From Halarsenatibacter sp964630835 (GTDB lineage: Bacteria; Bacillota; Halanaerobiia; Halanaerobiales; Halarsenatibacteraceae), in contig CAZVZM010000001.1 in the NCBI GenBank assembly GCA_964630835.1, positions 77,212 through 141,211 on the forward strand: a stretch of DNA of 64,000 bases, in the 5' to 3' direction. The translations under genes and the position numbers were made by a program. Under the pieces are notes generated by a model. It was not told the DNA's origin. It saw nothing but the letters and a program-made list of their open reading frames with translations, and made no database searches. Numbering within the stretch: the first letter of the stretch is position 1; each line of letters begins with the position of its first letter. This document shows, piece by piece, positions 8,684 through 17,178 of this stretch.

Positions 8684-9382
8684 TTAATCTGTTTCCGGCT
8701 GAAAACTGTCATCCCATCGTTCGATAATTAATTCTCTGGACTTCTCAATATGTTCCTCCATAATTCTGCCGGCTTTTTCCTGATTGCCGTTGACAATAGC
8801 ATTGACAATCATTCTGTGCTCCTCAACAGCTTCATGATGGCGAGAAGTATAAATAGCCAGGAGAGAGGCGAGAAAAGTGGTGAGATGGGAAATGCCATCG
8901 TATATATCTTTAAGCTGGCTGTTATGGCTTGCTTTGATGATTGTCTCATGCAGCTCTTTGTGAGTTATTTTATACTGATCCAGATCTTCTTCCGGGCTGT
9001 TCTCAAGCAAATTTTCAATTTTATTTTGTAGCCCCTGTAATTTATTTTTGTTTTCTCTATCAATTCTTTTTGCAGCCAGCCGACAGCCAAAGCTCTCCAG
9101 TGCAATTCTGGTTTCGTAAATATCTCCAACCTCCTTTTCCGAGAATTCTCTGATTTTATAACCCCGGTAGGGAATTTTTTCTATAATCCCCTGATTTTCC
9201 AGCATGTTGAGAGCTTCTCTGATGGGAGTATTGCTCACTCCAAGCTCATCAGAAATTTCATTGATTGGGAGAGATTCCCCAGGAGACATCTGTCCGGTGA
9301 CTATTGTTTCAAGAAGTATGTCAAAGACCGCTTCTCCCAGTTGATTTTTGCCAGGAAAGGAAAAATTCATATCATCAACCAT
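8684..9382 (-). CDS. GntR-family transcriptional regulator, FCD subfamily
   Basis: 232-aa regulator with an N-terminal winged helix (about residues 14-78, with ISDELGVSNTPIREALNMLE as recognition helix region) and a C-terminal all-helical FCD ligand domain (about 90-220) with metal-binding acidic/His residues such as the His in EEHRMIV. FCD regulators usually sense small organic acids. It lies between the korDABC operon and the plus-strand transporter island. The inverted repeat 300 nt upstream of its start, which covers divergent -35 boxes, is the obvious candidate operator; autoregulation is inferred. Confidence 0.88.
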   Translation of the reverse strand: MVDDMNFSFPGKNQLGEAVFDILLETIVTGQMSPGESLPINEISDELGVSNTPIREALNMLENQGIIEKIPYRGYKIREFSEKEVGDIYETRIALESFGCRLAAKRIDRENKNKLQGLQNKIENLLENSPEEDLDQYKITHKELHETIIKASHNSQLKDIYDGISHLTTFLASLLAIYTSRHHEAVEEHRMIVNAIVNGNQEKAGRIMEEHIEKSRELIIERWDDSFQPETD

Positions 9383-9652
9383 TGAATAACTGCCCCCCTT
9401 ACTTATAAGAATAAGACCATTTTCATAATGCTTATACCTTCCATTTGTGATTTAAATTTAGTTTCATATCTAAAATCGAGAAATTATTTACCCGTTTTTG
9501 GCAAATGAATTCAATTTATATAATAGAATAATTTCCAGATAAAGTCCAGAATTTATAATTAATATTACAAGATGAATGCTCATATGTTCAATCAGATGAA
9601 GATTTAATATTCCCGGGTTTCAGCATATCGGTTATTTCCACCGCTTACTTAA

Positions 9653-9681
9653 TAGATATCAAATATCCCTGTAAATGTCAA
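9653..9681 (-). promoter_or_regulatory. Sigma-A promoter reading toward the FCD regulator gene
   Basis: On the minus strand TTGACA (complement of 9676-9681) and TATCTA (complement of 9653-9658) are separated by exactly 17 nt. The -35 hexamer lies inside the left arm of the inverted repeat at 9674-9721. Confidence 0.6.
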
Positions 9682-9721
9682 ATGTATTTGTCAAAAAGTT
9701 TAAAACAATACATTTGACATT
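9674..9721. promoter_or_regulatory. Perfect 15-bp inverted repeat, candidate operator
   Basis: AATGTCAAATGTATT at 9674-9688 is repeated exactly in inverted orientation at 9707-9721 with an 18-nt spacer. Each arm contains the -35 box of one of two divergent promoters, so a protein bound here would control both. The adjacent FCD regulator is the natural candidate. An RNA-hairpin role is less likely, because the arms lie upstream of both predicted transcription starts. Confidence 0.65.
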
Positions 9722-9742
9722 AAACATTCGGTGTGATATAAA
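9714..9742 (+). promoter_or_regulatory. Sigma-A promoter for the plus-strand island
   Basis: TTGACA at 9714-9719 and TATAAA at 9737-9742 with a 17-nt spacer. The -35 box is inside the right arm of the inverted repeat. It would drive the ferredoxin-like gene at 9874 and possibly the genes after it. Confidence 0.65.
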
Positions 9743-9873
9743 GTTTACTGAAGCGGTCATTTGTCCCCAACATATTCATTTCTATATTTTGGAAGGAAGC
9801 ATTTGTTTTTATATTTTGCCGCTTTTTGAGAAGAATCTCACAACAATAAATTTTAAGTTAAAGGAGTGATTAA

Positions 9874-10590
9874 ATGAAAATTGATCAGGAAAAATGCGTG
9901 GCCTGTGAAAATTGCCTTCCCTACTGTCCTGCTGAAGCAATAAAAGCTGGAGAGGACAGGGTAAAAGTTGATGAGGAGTTGTGTTTTGAATGTGGCGTAT
10001 GCAGCAGAGTGGAGGCCTGTCCCACCGATGCTTTTTATGAGCCGGATTACGTTTTTGAACATCCCCGATCTGTAAGAAAGGCTTTCAGTGATCCTTCAGT
10101 GGATCATTCGGAAACGAACATGCCCGGGCGAGGCACTGAAGAAGTAAAAACCAATGATGTGACCAATAGAGTCGAAAAAGGTTATGTAGGAATAGGCCTG
10201 GAAATGGGAAGACCTTCAGTGGGAACCACCGTAAAAGAGGTGGAAAAGGCTACAAAAGCTCTTGCGGAAAATGGTTTCAGCAACTTTGAAGAGTGCAATC
10301 CAGTTTTTGCTTTAATGAAAAATCCTGAGACCGGTGAGATGAAGGAAGATGTGCTGGAAGAAAGACTTTTATCTGCTATAATAGAGCTCGATATTCCCGA
10401 AGATGAACTGGAAAAGTGTTTCAAGGTAGTTAAGGAGATTGCAGATAAGATTGATACAGTTTTCACCATGGATTTAATATCCTGTTATGATGAAGATATG
10501 AAGCTAAGAGTTGAAGAAATGCTTGATGAATCCAGCTTTGAAGCCAGACCAAATGCCAAAATAAACATTGGAGTGGGAAAAGCAGAATAA
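9874..10590 (+). CDS. Ferredoxin-domain protein of unknown function
   Basis: 238-aa protein. Residues 1-60 form a two-cluster ferredoxin domain: cysteines 8/11/14/18 in a standard CxxCxxCxxxCP motif, and 37/40/43/49 with an extra-long CxxCxxCx5CP spacing. The remaining roughly 170 residues match no family I recognise; they contain VGIGLEMGRPSVGTTVKE and end in IGVGKAE. AAAGGAGTG precedes the ATG. It is 15 nt from the next gene, and the pair comes first after the regulated promoter, ahead of a TTT transporter. A redox or sensory role linked to the catabolic island is inferred only from position. Confidence 0.7.
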   Translation: MKIDQEKCVACENCLPYCPAEAIKAGEDRVKVDEELCFECGVCSRVEACPTDAFYEPDYVFEHPRSVRKAFSDPSVDHSETNMPGRGTEEVKTNDVTNRVEKGYVGIGLEMGRPSVGTTVKEVEKATKALAENGFSNFEECNPVFALMKNPETGEMKEDVLEERLLSAIIELDIPEDELEKCFKVVKEIADKIDTVFTMDLISCYDEDMKLRVEEMLDESSFEARPNAKINIGVGKAE

Positions 10591-10605
10591 TAAGGAGGTA
10601 AAATA

Positions 10606-11244
10606 ATGACGCATACATTGCACCGCGAGGGTTCTGAGGACAGTCTTAAAAACGACTATCTGCTGCTTATCACCCCTGCAATAGGCTATAACGATGAGGG
10701 AGCAGCGGAAAAGATAAAAGATCTTATCGATATAGTATTTGAGGTGGGACCGATAAACTACGGGTGTTATGAGCTGGGGCAGAATATTCTCAGCGATAAA
10801 ATTAATGTGGATGTAATTAAAAATGAAACCAGAGATAACTCCCGCATCAGGTGCGTTTTTTCCAGCAAGGAAAAGTTCAAAGAGGTTATTGAGAGAGTTA
10901 TCGAAGAGGACACGGGCCTTTCCGTAACTCTCAGTGCACTCAGATCAGATATTGGAGAAATTTTGGACGAGATGGACATTGATCCCCATTCGGCAAATCT
11001 CAGTCTGGGAATTCATGGCAACATGGATGAGCTTCCGGATGGCAATTACCGAAAAATTACGACAATGTGCGGACATGCCATGATTTCTCCGGGACTGGTT
11101 GAGGATATGATACAAAAAATAAATGAGGATAAGATTTCTTATGAAGAGGCGGCTGTCAAACTGGCCGAACCCTGTCTCTGCGGAATTTTTAATCAGGAGA
11201 GAGCCGAGGAGCTGTTGCGCGAGCTAACTCCACTGTATGCTTAG
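10606..11244 (+). CDS. Conserved-looking protein of unknown function with Cys motifs
   Basis: 212 aa, soluble, no signal peptide or membrane segment. I do not recognise a family. Striking features are TTMCGHAMISPGLVEDMI (C155, H157) and the late EPCLCGIFN (C190, C192), which together could form a metal or cluster site; C54 and C83 lie earlier. The Shine-Dalgarno AAGGAGGT overlaps the stop region of the ferredoxin-domain gene, so the two are co-expressed and may form a complex. Function is not assigned. Confidence 0.65.
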   Translation: MTHTLHREGSEDSLKNDYLLLITPAIGYNDEGAAEKIKDLIDIVFEVGPINYGCYELGQNILSDKINVDVIKNETRDNSRIRCVFSSKEKFKEVIERVIEEDTGLSVTLSALRSDIGEILDEMDIDPHSANLSLGIHGNMDELPDGNYRKITTMCGHAMISPGLVEDMIQKINEDKISYEEAAVKLAEPCLCGIFNQERAEELLRELTPLYA

Positions 11245-11285
11245 ATTTTTGATATCTTCTCCGTAATTACTGGTGAAATTTACGA

Positions 11286-11372
11286 GATATGCCTGTAAAA
11301 CGATAGTTGCTCACTTCCTATTATAGGAAGCTATGAGTCGAAGTGATACTCGAAGTTTTTCAAAGCCCGAGC
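11286..11372. repeat. Dispersed intergenic repeat, modules R3 (inverted) and R4
   Basis: The 309-nt gap after the unknown gene contains, at 11286-11328, the inverted form of module R3 (shared text ATGCCTGTAAAACGATAG) and directly after it, at about 11326-11372, module R4 beginning GGAAGCTATGAGTCGAAGTG. Both modules recur elsewhere: R3 at 18700 and 54657, R4 at 29433, 36751, 43997 and 54866. The rest of the gap is AT-rich; a weak TTGGCA-N17-GATTAT promoter may lie at 11500-11528. Confidence 0.75.
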
Positions 11373-11553
11373 TAAAATTTTATAAAAAAATGCACATATA
11401 TTATATACAAACTGCAGAGAGGAGGGGTTAAAAAGCTGATATAAAGGATTAAATCAATGGCTGGAAATTGTTTTTAAAAACACCTGTTTTGCAGTAAAAT
11501 TGGCATTGAAAGTGTATTTTGTGATTATCATTTAATTTCAGGGGGGTTTATTA

Positions 11554-12525
11554 ATGAAAAAAAGTTCAGTTCTATTTACTGTGGTAGCTCTAGTAATGGC
11601 TATTTCGCTAATTTCTGCACCTGCAATGGGAGCGGATGAATTTCCGGAACAGGAAATTAATATCATTGTTCCCTTTGCTCCCGGAGGCGGTACAGATGTT
11701 TATGTAAGAAATATATCTTCACACCTTGAAGAGGAACTGGGCGTTCCTGTTGTTGTAGAAAACATTGAAGGAGCCGCTTCTCTGCGCGGAATAGGTCTTG
11801 CTCATGGAGCGGAACCTGATGGATATACTTTAATTGCTTTTAATCCACCATCTCCACATATGGCTATTGCCACACAGGGAGCCCACTTTACCGTAGATGA
11901 ATTTGAATTAATCGGAGGTTATGCTATGGAGGGGCCGCTGCTTTCCGTACACCCCGATCAGCCCTATGAAACTTTTGAAGAGGTACAGGAAGCATATCGC
12001 GAGGGTGAAATTGAACTTCATGCTACCCAGTCTGAAGGAACAATATTGCATATATCCACCGTTCTGGCCATGGAGTTTGCAGAGCTGGAAATAGATGAGT
12101 ATATCCCCTATCCCGGTTCTGGAGAGATTATAGCTGCTATGATAAGAGAAGAGGCTCCAACAGGAATTTCTACAGCCGGAGCAGCTATAGATCATATTGC
12201 TGATGGTTCATTGAGACCCATTGTTTTCATGGGACATGAGAGATATCCAGGACTTCCGGATGTTCCTTCAATCGCTGAACTGGGTTACGAAGAAGCTGCT
12301 TTGCCGCAGTTTAGACTTCTGGCGGCTCCCGAGGGGACACCTGAAGAAATAGTGGACACACTGGAAAATGCTCTTCTCAGCGCTTTAGAGCAGGATGAAC
12401 TGCTGGAATGGGCTGAGGAAGCCGATAGACCGGTTGAGCCTCTGACCGGCGAACAGGTTACTCAAATGAATGAGGATCTGGGAGAAACCATGGAATTTCT
12501 GCAGGAAGAGGGTATACTGGATTAA
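11554..12525 (+). CDS. tctC: TTT transporter substrate-binding protein, TctC/Bug family
   Basis: Periplasmic binding protein (323 aa) of a tripartite tricarboxylate transporter. A Sec signal peptide spans about residues 1-26 and ends ..SAPAMGADE; it has no lipobox Cys, so the protein is probably free in a periplasm. The mature part starts with FPEQEINIIVPFAPGGGTDV, the classic Bug-family entry motif, and has PDGYTL. AGGGGGG precedes the ATG. The ligand is a carboxylate, not definable from sequence; the downstream Ldh_2 dehydrogenase and CitE-like lyase suggest a hydroxy acid. Confidence 0.92.
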   Translation: MKKSSVLFTVVALVMAISLISAPAMGADEFPEQEINIIVPFAPGGGTDVYVRNISSHLEEELGVPVVVENIEGAASLRGIGLAHGAEPDGYTLIAFNPPSPHMAIATQGAHFTVDEFELIGGYAMEGPLLSVHPDQPYETFEEVQEAYREGEIELHATQSEGTILHISTVLAMEFAELEIDEYIPYPGSGEIIAAMIREEAPTGISTAGAAIDHIADGSLRPIVFMGHERYPGLPDVPSIAELGYEEAALPQFRLLAAPEGTPEEIVDTLENALLSALEQDELLEWAEEADRPVEPLTGEQVTQMNEDLGETMEFLQEEGILD

Positions 12526-12544
12526 ATTAAAAACCAGTGTATTT

Positions 12545-12578
12545 CCGGTGCAGCAGCTTCCCTGCTGCACCGGATTTT
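12545..12578 (+). terminator. Hairpin between tctC and tctB
   Basis: CCGGTGCAGCAG at 12545-12556 pairs perfectly with 12562-12573 around a 5-nt loop and is followed by ATTTTAT. The tail is only moderately U-rich, so it may act as a leaky terminator or 3' stabiliser that lets the binding protein be made in excess over the membrane subunits. The second TTT operon has a hairpin in the same place. Confidence 0.7.
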
Positions 12579-12651
12579 ATAACTGATTTATAAAAGTGGT
12601 CATAAAGTTTTAACTTTTATTCTATGTATTTGGAAGGGAGGAGGATCTAGT

Positions 12652-13146
12652 TTGAAGGCCCTAAAAAATATTCTTATTAGATTTGACAGCCTCCTGGAAG
12701 TGCTGCTTCTTATTATAATTTTAGGTGTATCAATTTTTTTTCACCTGGAAGCATATTCTTTTTCAGACGATTCAAGAATTTATCCTCTGGTCACTTCCGG
12801 ACTGGCCATAATTTTAACAGTTATTTATGTAACTATGAAGCTTTATAAAAACAGAGATAAAAAAGCCTCGGAAGAAGATTTTAAAAATTTAATTAACCCC
12901 ACTTTCAAAAGGGTGCTATTTTCTGCTGTTTCTTTTGTTATATACCTTCTGGCTGTATATTATTTCGGTTTTTTCTTGGCTTCAATCGCTTATATGATTT
13001 CCTATCCTCTGGCACTCGGTTTTAGAAAAATTCCGACCATCATTATAGGTGTTATAACCGTAGCAGTCATAATTCTGGCATTTGAGTATGTGCTGGGTGC
13101 CGGTTTGGTTTCGGGAGAGCTTATTGAGCTGGATTTCTTATTTTAA
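12652..13146 (+). CDS. tctB: TTT transporter small membrane subunit, TctB family
   Basis: 164-aa protein with about four hydrophobic segments (residues 15-32, 43-60, 83-104, 110-150). That is the layout of the poorly conserved small membrane subunit of TTT transporters. Start is TTG 12652, preceded by GGGAGGAGG. It sits between tctC and tctA as in known operons. Confidence 0.82.
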   Translation: MKALKNILIRFDSLLEVLLLIIILGVSIFFHLEAYSFSDDSRIYPLVTSGLAIILTVIYVTMKLYKNRDKKASEEDFKNLINPTFKRVLFSAVSFVIYLLAVYYFGFFLASIAYMISYPLALGFRKIPTIIIGVITVAVIILAFEYVLGAGLVSGELIELDFLF

Positions 13147-13219
13147 ACCTGAAATTATACAATTGATGGAACAGATTATAAAATTACGATAGAATAACAA
13201 CATTAAGGAGAGGAAACCT

Positions 13220-14707
13220 ATGTTAGGCATTTTAGGTGAGGCGATGTTATTTATAGTTCAACCCTATACACTGCTGCTGGTTTTAGCAGGAGTTATAGTG
13301 GGAGTGATAGTGGGTGCCATTCCCGGAGTGGGTCCTCCGGTTGCAATAGCGCTTTTGATTCCAATAAGCTATCCGCTCGGGCCCAATTATGCATTGGTGC
13401 TGCTTGTCAGTGTTTACAGCGGGGGAATGTTTGGTGGGGCTATAGCCTCAATACTGATAAATGCCCCGGGCACGGGAGCTTCGGCTGCGACCACAATTGA
13501 CGGATATCCTATGGCCCGGAAAGGGCAGGCTCAAACAGCCCTCTCAATTGCTGCTTTTTCATCCGCTCTGGGAGGGATTTTTTCCGGGATCGTTCTTCTC
13601 TTTGGCATACCCTATCTGAGAGAGTTTGTATTGATGTTTGGAACTCCTGAATTCTTTTTGCTCGGCATACTTGGTATTGTTTTGATTGCCGTTGTAAGTA
13701 AAAAGTCAATGTTAAAGGGTTTGATCGGAGGTTGCTTTGGCCTTATGATGACAACAATAGGCATCGCTCCCATGGATGCCCAGATAAGATATACTTTTGA
13801 TCTCTTTGCACTATACGATGGCATAGGATTTTTGCCGGCAATAATTGGTCTCTTTGCCATTGCAGAGATGCTGAAACTGGCAGGGGAGGATGCTTTAGGA
13901 ATTTCAAAAGATTTAACTCTTTCAGGAAGCACGCTGGAAGGGATTAAGGTTGTTCTAAGAAACAAGCTCCTTTCTCTCAGGTCCGCTATATTTGGATTGT
14001 TGATCGGTACTGTCCCAGGAGCAGGAGGAACTACTGCATCATTTATCGTATATTCACAGCTGAGTTCTTCTGCAGATGAATCGGAAGGGTATGGTGAGGG
14101 TAATCCTAAAGGCCTTGTAGCCACTGAGTCTTCAAACAATGCTGTTATTGGGGGAGCTCTGGTTCCCACTCTGCTTTTTGGTATTCCCGGGAGCTCCACC
14201 ACTGCCGTGCTTTTAGGTGGTATGCTCATACACGGGCTGAGGCCCGGTCTGGAGTTGTTTGAAGGAGAAGGTCTATTTACAGTTTATATAATTGCCCTGG
14301 CTCTTGTGCTCGGTCATCTGATGAAATTTATTCTGGGGATTTCAGGATCAGGGCTTTTCAGCAAGGCTACGACTCTGAGAAAAGAAATTCTCATTCCAGC
14401 AGTGATGATTCTTTCTTCAATCGGTATCTATATTATTGATCTGAACCATTTTGATCTGGTTCTGATTACAGTTTTCGGATTTATAGGCTACCTGATGGTT
14501 AAAAATAACTATCCGGTGATACCAATTATACTGGCTGTGATACTGGGTGGAATGATAGAAGCTGATCTTTACAGGAGTTTAAGAATTGGAAGAGGTTCTT
14601 TGTTGTTTCTCCTGGAGAGGCCAATTTCGATTGTACTGATTGTATGTATGATTATAATTCTTTCCAGCCCCATTTTGAAAAAACTGTATAAGCGGGTCTC
14701 AAATTAA
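13220..14707 (+). CDS. tctA: TTT transporter large membrane subunit, TctA family
   Basis: 495-aa integral membrane protein with about twelve segments. The two family repeats are visible: GAIPGVGPPVAIALLIP near residue 30 and GTVPGAGGTTASF near residue 270. Other TctA motifs are APGTGASAATTIDGYPMA and ESSNNAVIGGALVPTLLFGIPGS. AAGGAGAGG lies upstream of the ATG. It forms the ion-coupled permease with TctB and receives ligand from TctC. Confidence 0.95.
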   Translation: MLGILGEAMLFIVQPYTLLLVLAGVIVGVIVGAIPGVGPPVAIALLIPISYPLGPNYALVLLVSVYSGGMFGGAIASILINAPGTGASAATTIDGYPMARKGQAQTALSIAAFSSALGGIFSGIVLLFGIPYLREFVLMFGTPEFFLLGILGIVLIAVVSKKSMLKGLIGGCFGLMMTTIGIAPMDAQIRYTFDLFALYDGIGFLPAIIGLFAIAEMLKLAGEDALGISKDLTLSGSTLEGIKVVLRNKLLSLRSAIFGLLIGTVPGAGGTTASFIVYSQLSSSADESEGYGEGNPKGLVATESSNNAVIGGALVPTLLFGIPGSSTTAVLLGGMLIHGLRPGLELFEGEGLFTVYIIALALVLGHLMKFILGISGSGLFSKATTLRKEILIPAVMILSSIGIYIIDLNHFDLVLITVFGFIGYLMVKNNYPVIPIILAVILGGMIEADLYRSLRIGRGSLLFLLERPISIVLIVCMIIILSSPILKKLYKRVSN

Positions 14708-14767
14708 GAAAATTATGCTTTGCAGGAATCGTTGTTTTCACCCTTAATTAATTAGGTGGGAGATAAT

Positions 14768-15835
14768 TTGACTGAAAATCAAAATAGAGTTTATCCTGAG
14801 CGCCTGGAATTTTTCACTCGCAAGCTGCTTCAGGCAGCTGGTCTTTGTAAAAACCATGCCGAAATTGTGACTTCATCTCTTATTGATGCAAATGTCAGCG
14901 GTAAAGATAGTCATGGTGTAACCAGGCTGCCAACTTATTTGAAAAGGCTGGAGAGAGGGTTGATTAATAGGCGGCCTCGAATAAGTTTTAAAAAGAAATC
15001 GGATGGGACCGGCATTGTTGATGGTGACAATGGCATGGGACATATTGCTGCCATGAAAGCAGCAGAAAAGTCGGCAGAAATTGCGGAAGAAACTGGAGCT
15101 GCTTTTATTGGAGTTAAAAACAGCAACCACTTTGGAACAGCGGGTTATTATGCAAAACATATTCTTTCTAATAATAAAATAGGATTTGTTTTTTCCAGTG
15201 CTGCCCCCACCATGGTTCCTCACGGAGGAGCAACACCTGTTTTGGGAACCAATCCCCTGGCAGCAGGTATTCCCACCAGAGGAGAATTTCCAATTGTTAT
15301 AGATATGGCTACAAGTGTGGTGGCCCGGGGCAATATTTTGCTTGCCGATAAAGAAGGAAAGAAGATTCCTGAGGGCTGGGCTGTTGATACTGAGGGTAGG
15401 CCTACAACTGATGCCGGGAAGGCTCTGGAAGGAGCTGTTCTCCCATTTGCAGGGCCTAAAGGATATTCGCTGGCTTTACTGGTTGATGTGCTTTCAGGTG
15501 TATTGACCGGGGCTTCCTGGGGTAAACATATAAATTCTCAAAATACCGACTTTGAAAATCCTCAGGATCTTGGGCATTTTATGGGGGCAATTGATATTGA
15601 AACCTTCATGACTCTTGATGTATTCAGGGAGAGAATACAGGAGTTTGTAAGAGAAATTAAGGATATCCCCCCTGCTCCGGATCAGGAGGAAGTTATGTTG
15701 CCGGGGGAAATAGAAGCCCGGACCGAAAGAAAAAGGCGCAGGGAAGGAATACCCATACCACTTTCTGTTGCGGGAGAGTTAAAAGATCTGGGTGACAAAT
15801 ATGATCTGGACAGGAATCTGCTTGAAGTTTTTTGA
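14768..15835 (+). CDS. Malate/L-lactate/sulfolactate dehydrogenase-type oxidoreductase (Ldh_2 family)
   Basis: NAD(P)-dependent dehydrogenase of the Ldh_2 family, which oxidises 2-hydroxyacids such as malate, ureidoglycolate or sulfolactate. About 355 aa from TTG 14768, which follows AGGTGGG by 7 nt; an in-frame GTG at 14756 overlaps that site. Family motifs are DSHGVTRLPTYL, the catalytic-His region KNSNHFGTAGYY, GTNPLAAGIP and FAGPKGYSLALLVD. Directly after a TTT transporter it most likely oxidises the imported hydroxy acid. Confidence 0.85.
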   Translation: MTENQNRVYPERLEFFTRKLLQAAGLCKNHAEIVTSSLIDANVSGKDSHGVTRLPTYLKRLERGLINRRPRISFKKKSDGTGIVDGDNGMGHIAAMKAAEKSAEIAEETGAAFIGVKNSNHFGTAGYYAKHILSNNKIGFVFSSAAPTMVPHGGATPVLGTNPLAAGIPTRGEFPIVIDMATSVVARGNILLADKEGKKIPEGWAVDTEGRPTTDAGKALEGAVLPFAGPKGYSLALLVDVLSGVLTGASWGKHINSQNTDFENPQDLGHFMGAIDIETFMTLDVFRERIQEFVREIKDIPPAPDQEEVMLPGEIEARTERKRRREGIPIPLSVAGELKDLGDKYDLDRNLLEVF

Positions 15836-15879
15836 TCCCAAACCTTTGAAAGTTATCTTTTTCTTAACAGGATATATCA

Positions 15880-17166
15880 ATGCTTTTAGGGAGGTATATA
15901 TCAATCGGAAAATTATTTTCACAGAATTTGCACGATAAAATAAGAGATAAATTTCATTACGTTGATGAGAGCCCCTACGCCGGTCGGAGAATTTTTCTGG
16001 ACTCCGTTTCAGGGGCTTTGAGGTTAAAAGACATGGGAGAAAGAGCATGTAAAGAAGTCAAATCCTATGCCCAAAAAAATAGAGTTGATCCTGCCTCTGT
16101 TCATTTTGCTGAAATTAAGAGGAAATTCAAAAGCGATGCCCGGCTATTTTTCGGAACAGATTCGGGTAATATTGTGCCCGCAATGAGCGGCACTCACGCC
16201 ATTTATCGCTGTGTAAATGCTGTCTGTGCCGCTGCGAAAGCCGGAAATAATATTGTAACTACAGGCCTGGAACACCCGGCCGCTTATGAAGCAACACATC
16301 AATTTGCCCAAAAATACGATCTGGAGAGAAGAGTGGCAGATTTTGATCCTGAGAGTGGATTTGTGCCCGCAGATAATATCTTAGAACATGTGGATCAGGA
16401 TACAGAGCTGCTTATGATTATTCATGGCTCAAATGTTACCGGTGCTGTGAATAATATTAAAGAAATTGTTGCGAGAGCCCGAAAAAAGAATCCGGATATT
16501 TATGCTGTCGTGGATGGAGTTCAATATGCACCCCATGGTTTGATCAATGTTGAAGAGCTGGGTGTGGATGCCTATGCTATAAGCGGCTATAAAATATTTT
16601 GCAAGAAGGGCAGCGGGATAGCCTGGATAAATGAAAGATTTGATCGGCTTCCTCACTGGCAGTTTCGTGAGAGGCCGGAAGGAGAATGGGCAATTGGCGC
16701 AGAGGATGAGTCCACATATGCGGGTTTTTCAGCAGTCATAAACTATCTTAAATGGTTGGGTGAAAAATTTGTCAGCAGTGACGATGAAAGGGACAGAGTT
16801 TCTGCTGCTATGGAAAAAATAAGTTCCCATACTGAAGCCCTGATGGCAACTGCCCTGGAGGGCAGTGAAGGTCAGAAAGGACTGCGGAAAATGAGGAATG
16901 TAAAGATTTTTGGGCTTAAGGGCAGGCCGGAAAATAGAACCGGTCTCATATCATTTAAAATTGAAGGTGAGGACTCACTTGAAGCTGCCCGAAAATATTT
17001 TGATAAGTTCGGAATCAGTCTCAGCACCAGGGAAATGAACATATATGCCAGACACATTCTTGAAAGGCTGGGAGTGAACAATCTGATCAGAGCTTCATTT
17101 TGTCATTATAATTGTCAGCGGGAGATTAAGGAATTCATTGACGCAACTAATAAGCTGCAAAGCTAA
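15880..17166 (+). CDS. Class V aminotransferase-fold PLP enzyme (cysteine desulfurase/selenocysteine lyase-like)
   Basis: 428-aa PLP enzyme. MSGTHAIYRCVNAV is the phosphate-binding start of the large domain, TTGLEHPAAYE carries the His that stacks on PLP, VVDGVQYAPHG the Asp, and SGYKIFCKKGSG the Schiff-base Lys. It resembles SufS/CsdA-type proteins, but an amino-acid lyase or transaminase acting on the product of the preceding dehydrogenase is equally possible. ATG 15880 has only a modest AGGA site 7 nt upstream. A much stronger AGGGAGGT at 15888-15895 lies inside the frame with just an AUC at 8 nt, so the true start is uncertain. Confidence 0.82.
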   Translation: MLLGRYISIGKLFSQNLHDKIRDKFHYVDESPYAGRRIFLDSVSGALRLKDMGERACKEVKSYAQKNRVDPASVHFAEIKRKFKSDARLFFGTDSGNIVPAMSGTHAIYRCVNAVCAAAKAGNNIVTTGLEHPAAYEATHQFAQKYDLERRVADFDPESGFVPADNILEHVDQDTELLMIIHGSNVTGAVNNIKEIVARARKKNPDIYAVVDGVQYAPHGLINVEELGVDAYAISGYKIFCKKGSGIAWINERFDRLPHWQFRERPEGEWAIGAEDESTYAGFSAVINYLKWLGEKFVSSDDERDRVSAAMEKISSHTEALMATALEGSEGQKGLRKMRNVKIFGLKGRPENRTGLISFKIEGEDSLEAARKYFDKFGISLSTREMNIYARHILERLGVNNLIRASFCHYNCQREIKEFIDATNKLQS

Positions 17167-17178
17167 GATTGATTTATA

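Larger units (their letters stand above)
9383..9873. other. 491-nt divergent regulatory region
   Basis: Non-coding gap between the FCD regulator and the ferredoxin-like gene. It holds two back-to-back sigma-A promoters and a perfect inverted repeat (listed separately). The regulator would have a roughly 260-nt untranslated leader, and the plus-strand gene one of about 120 nt. I see no coding potential or T-box motif in it. Confidence 0.7.

Noticed and set aside
13612..14229. 205-codon antisense ORF within the first tctA
   Set aside because: Composition is a Ser/Pro/Ile-rich reverse-strand shadow of TctA; no ribosome-binding site or family resemblance.
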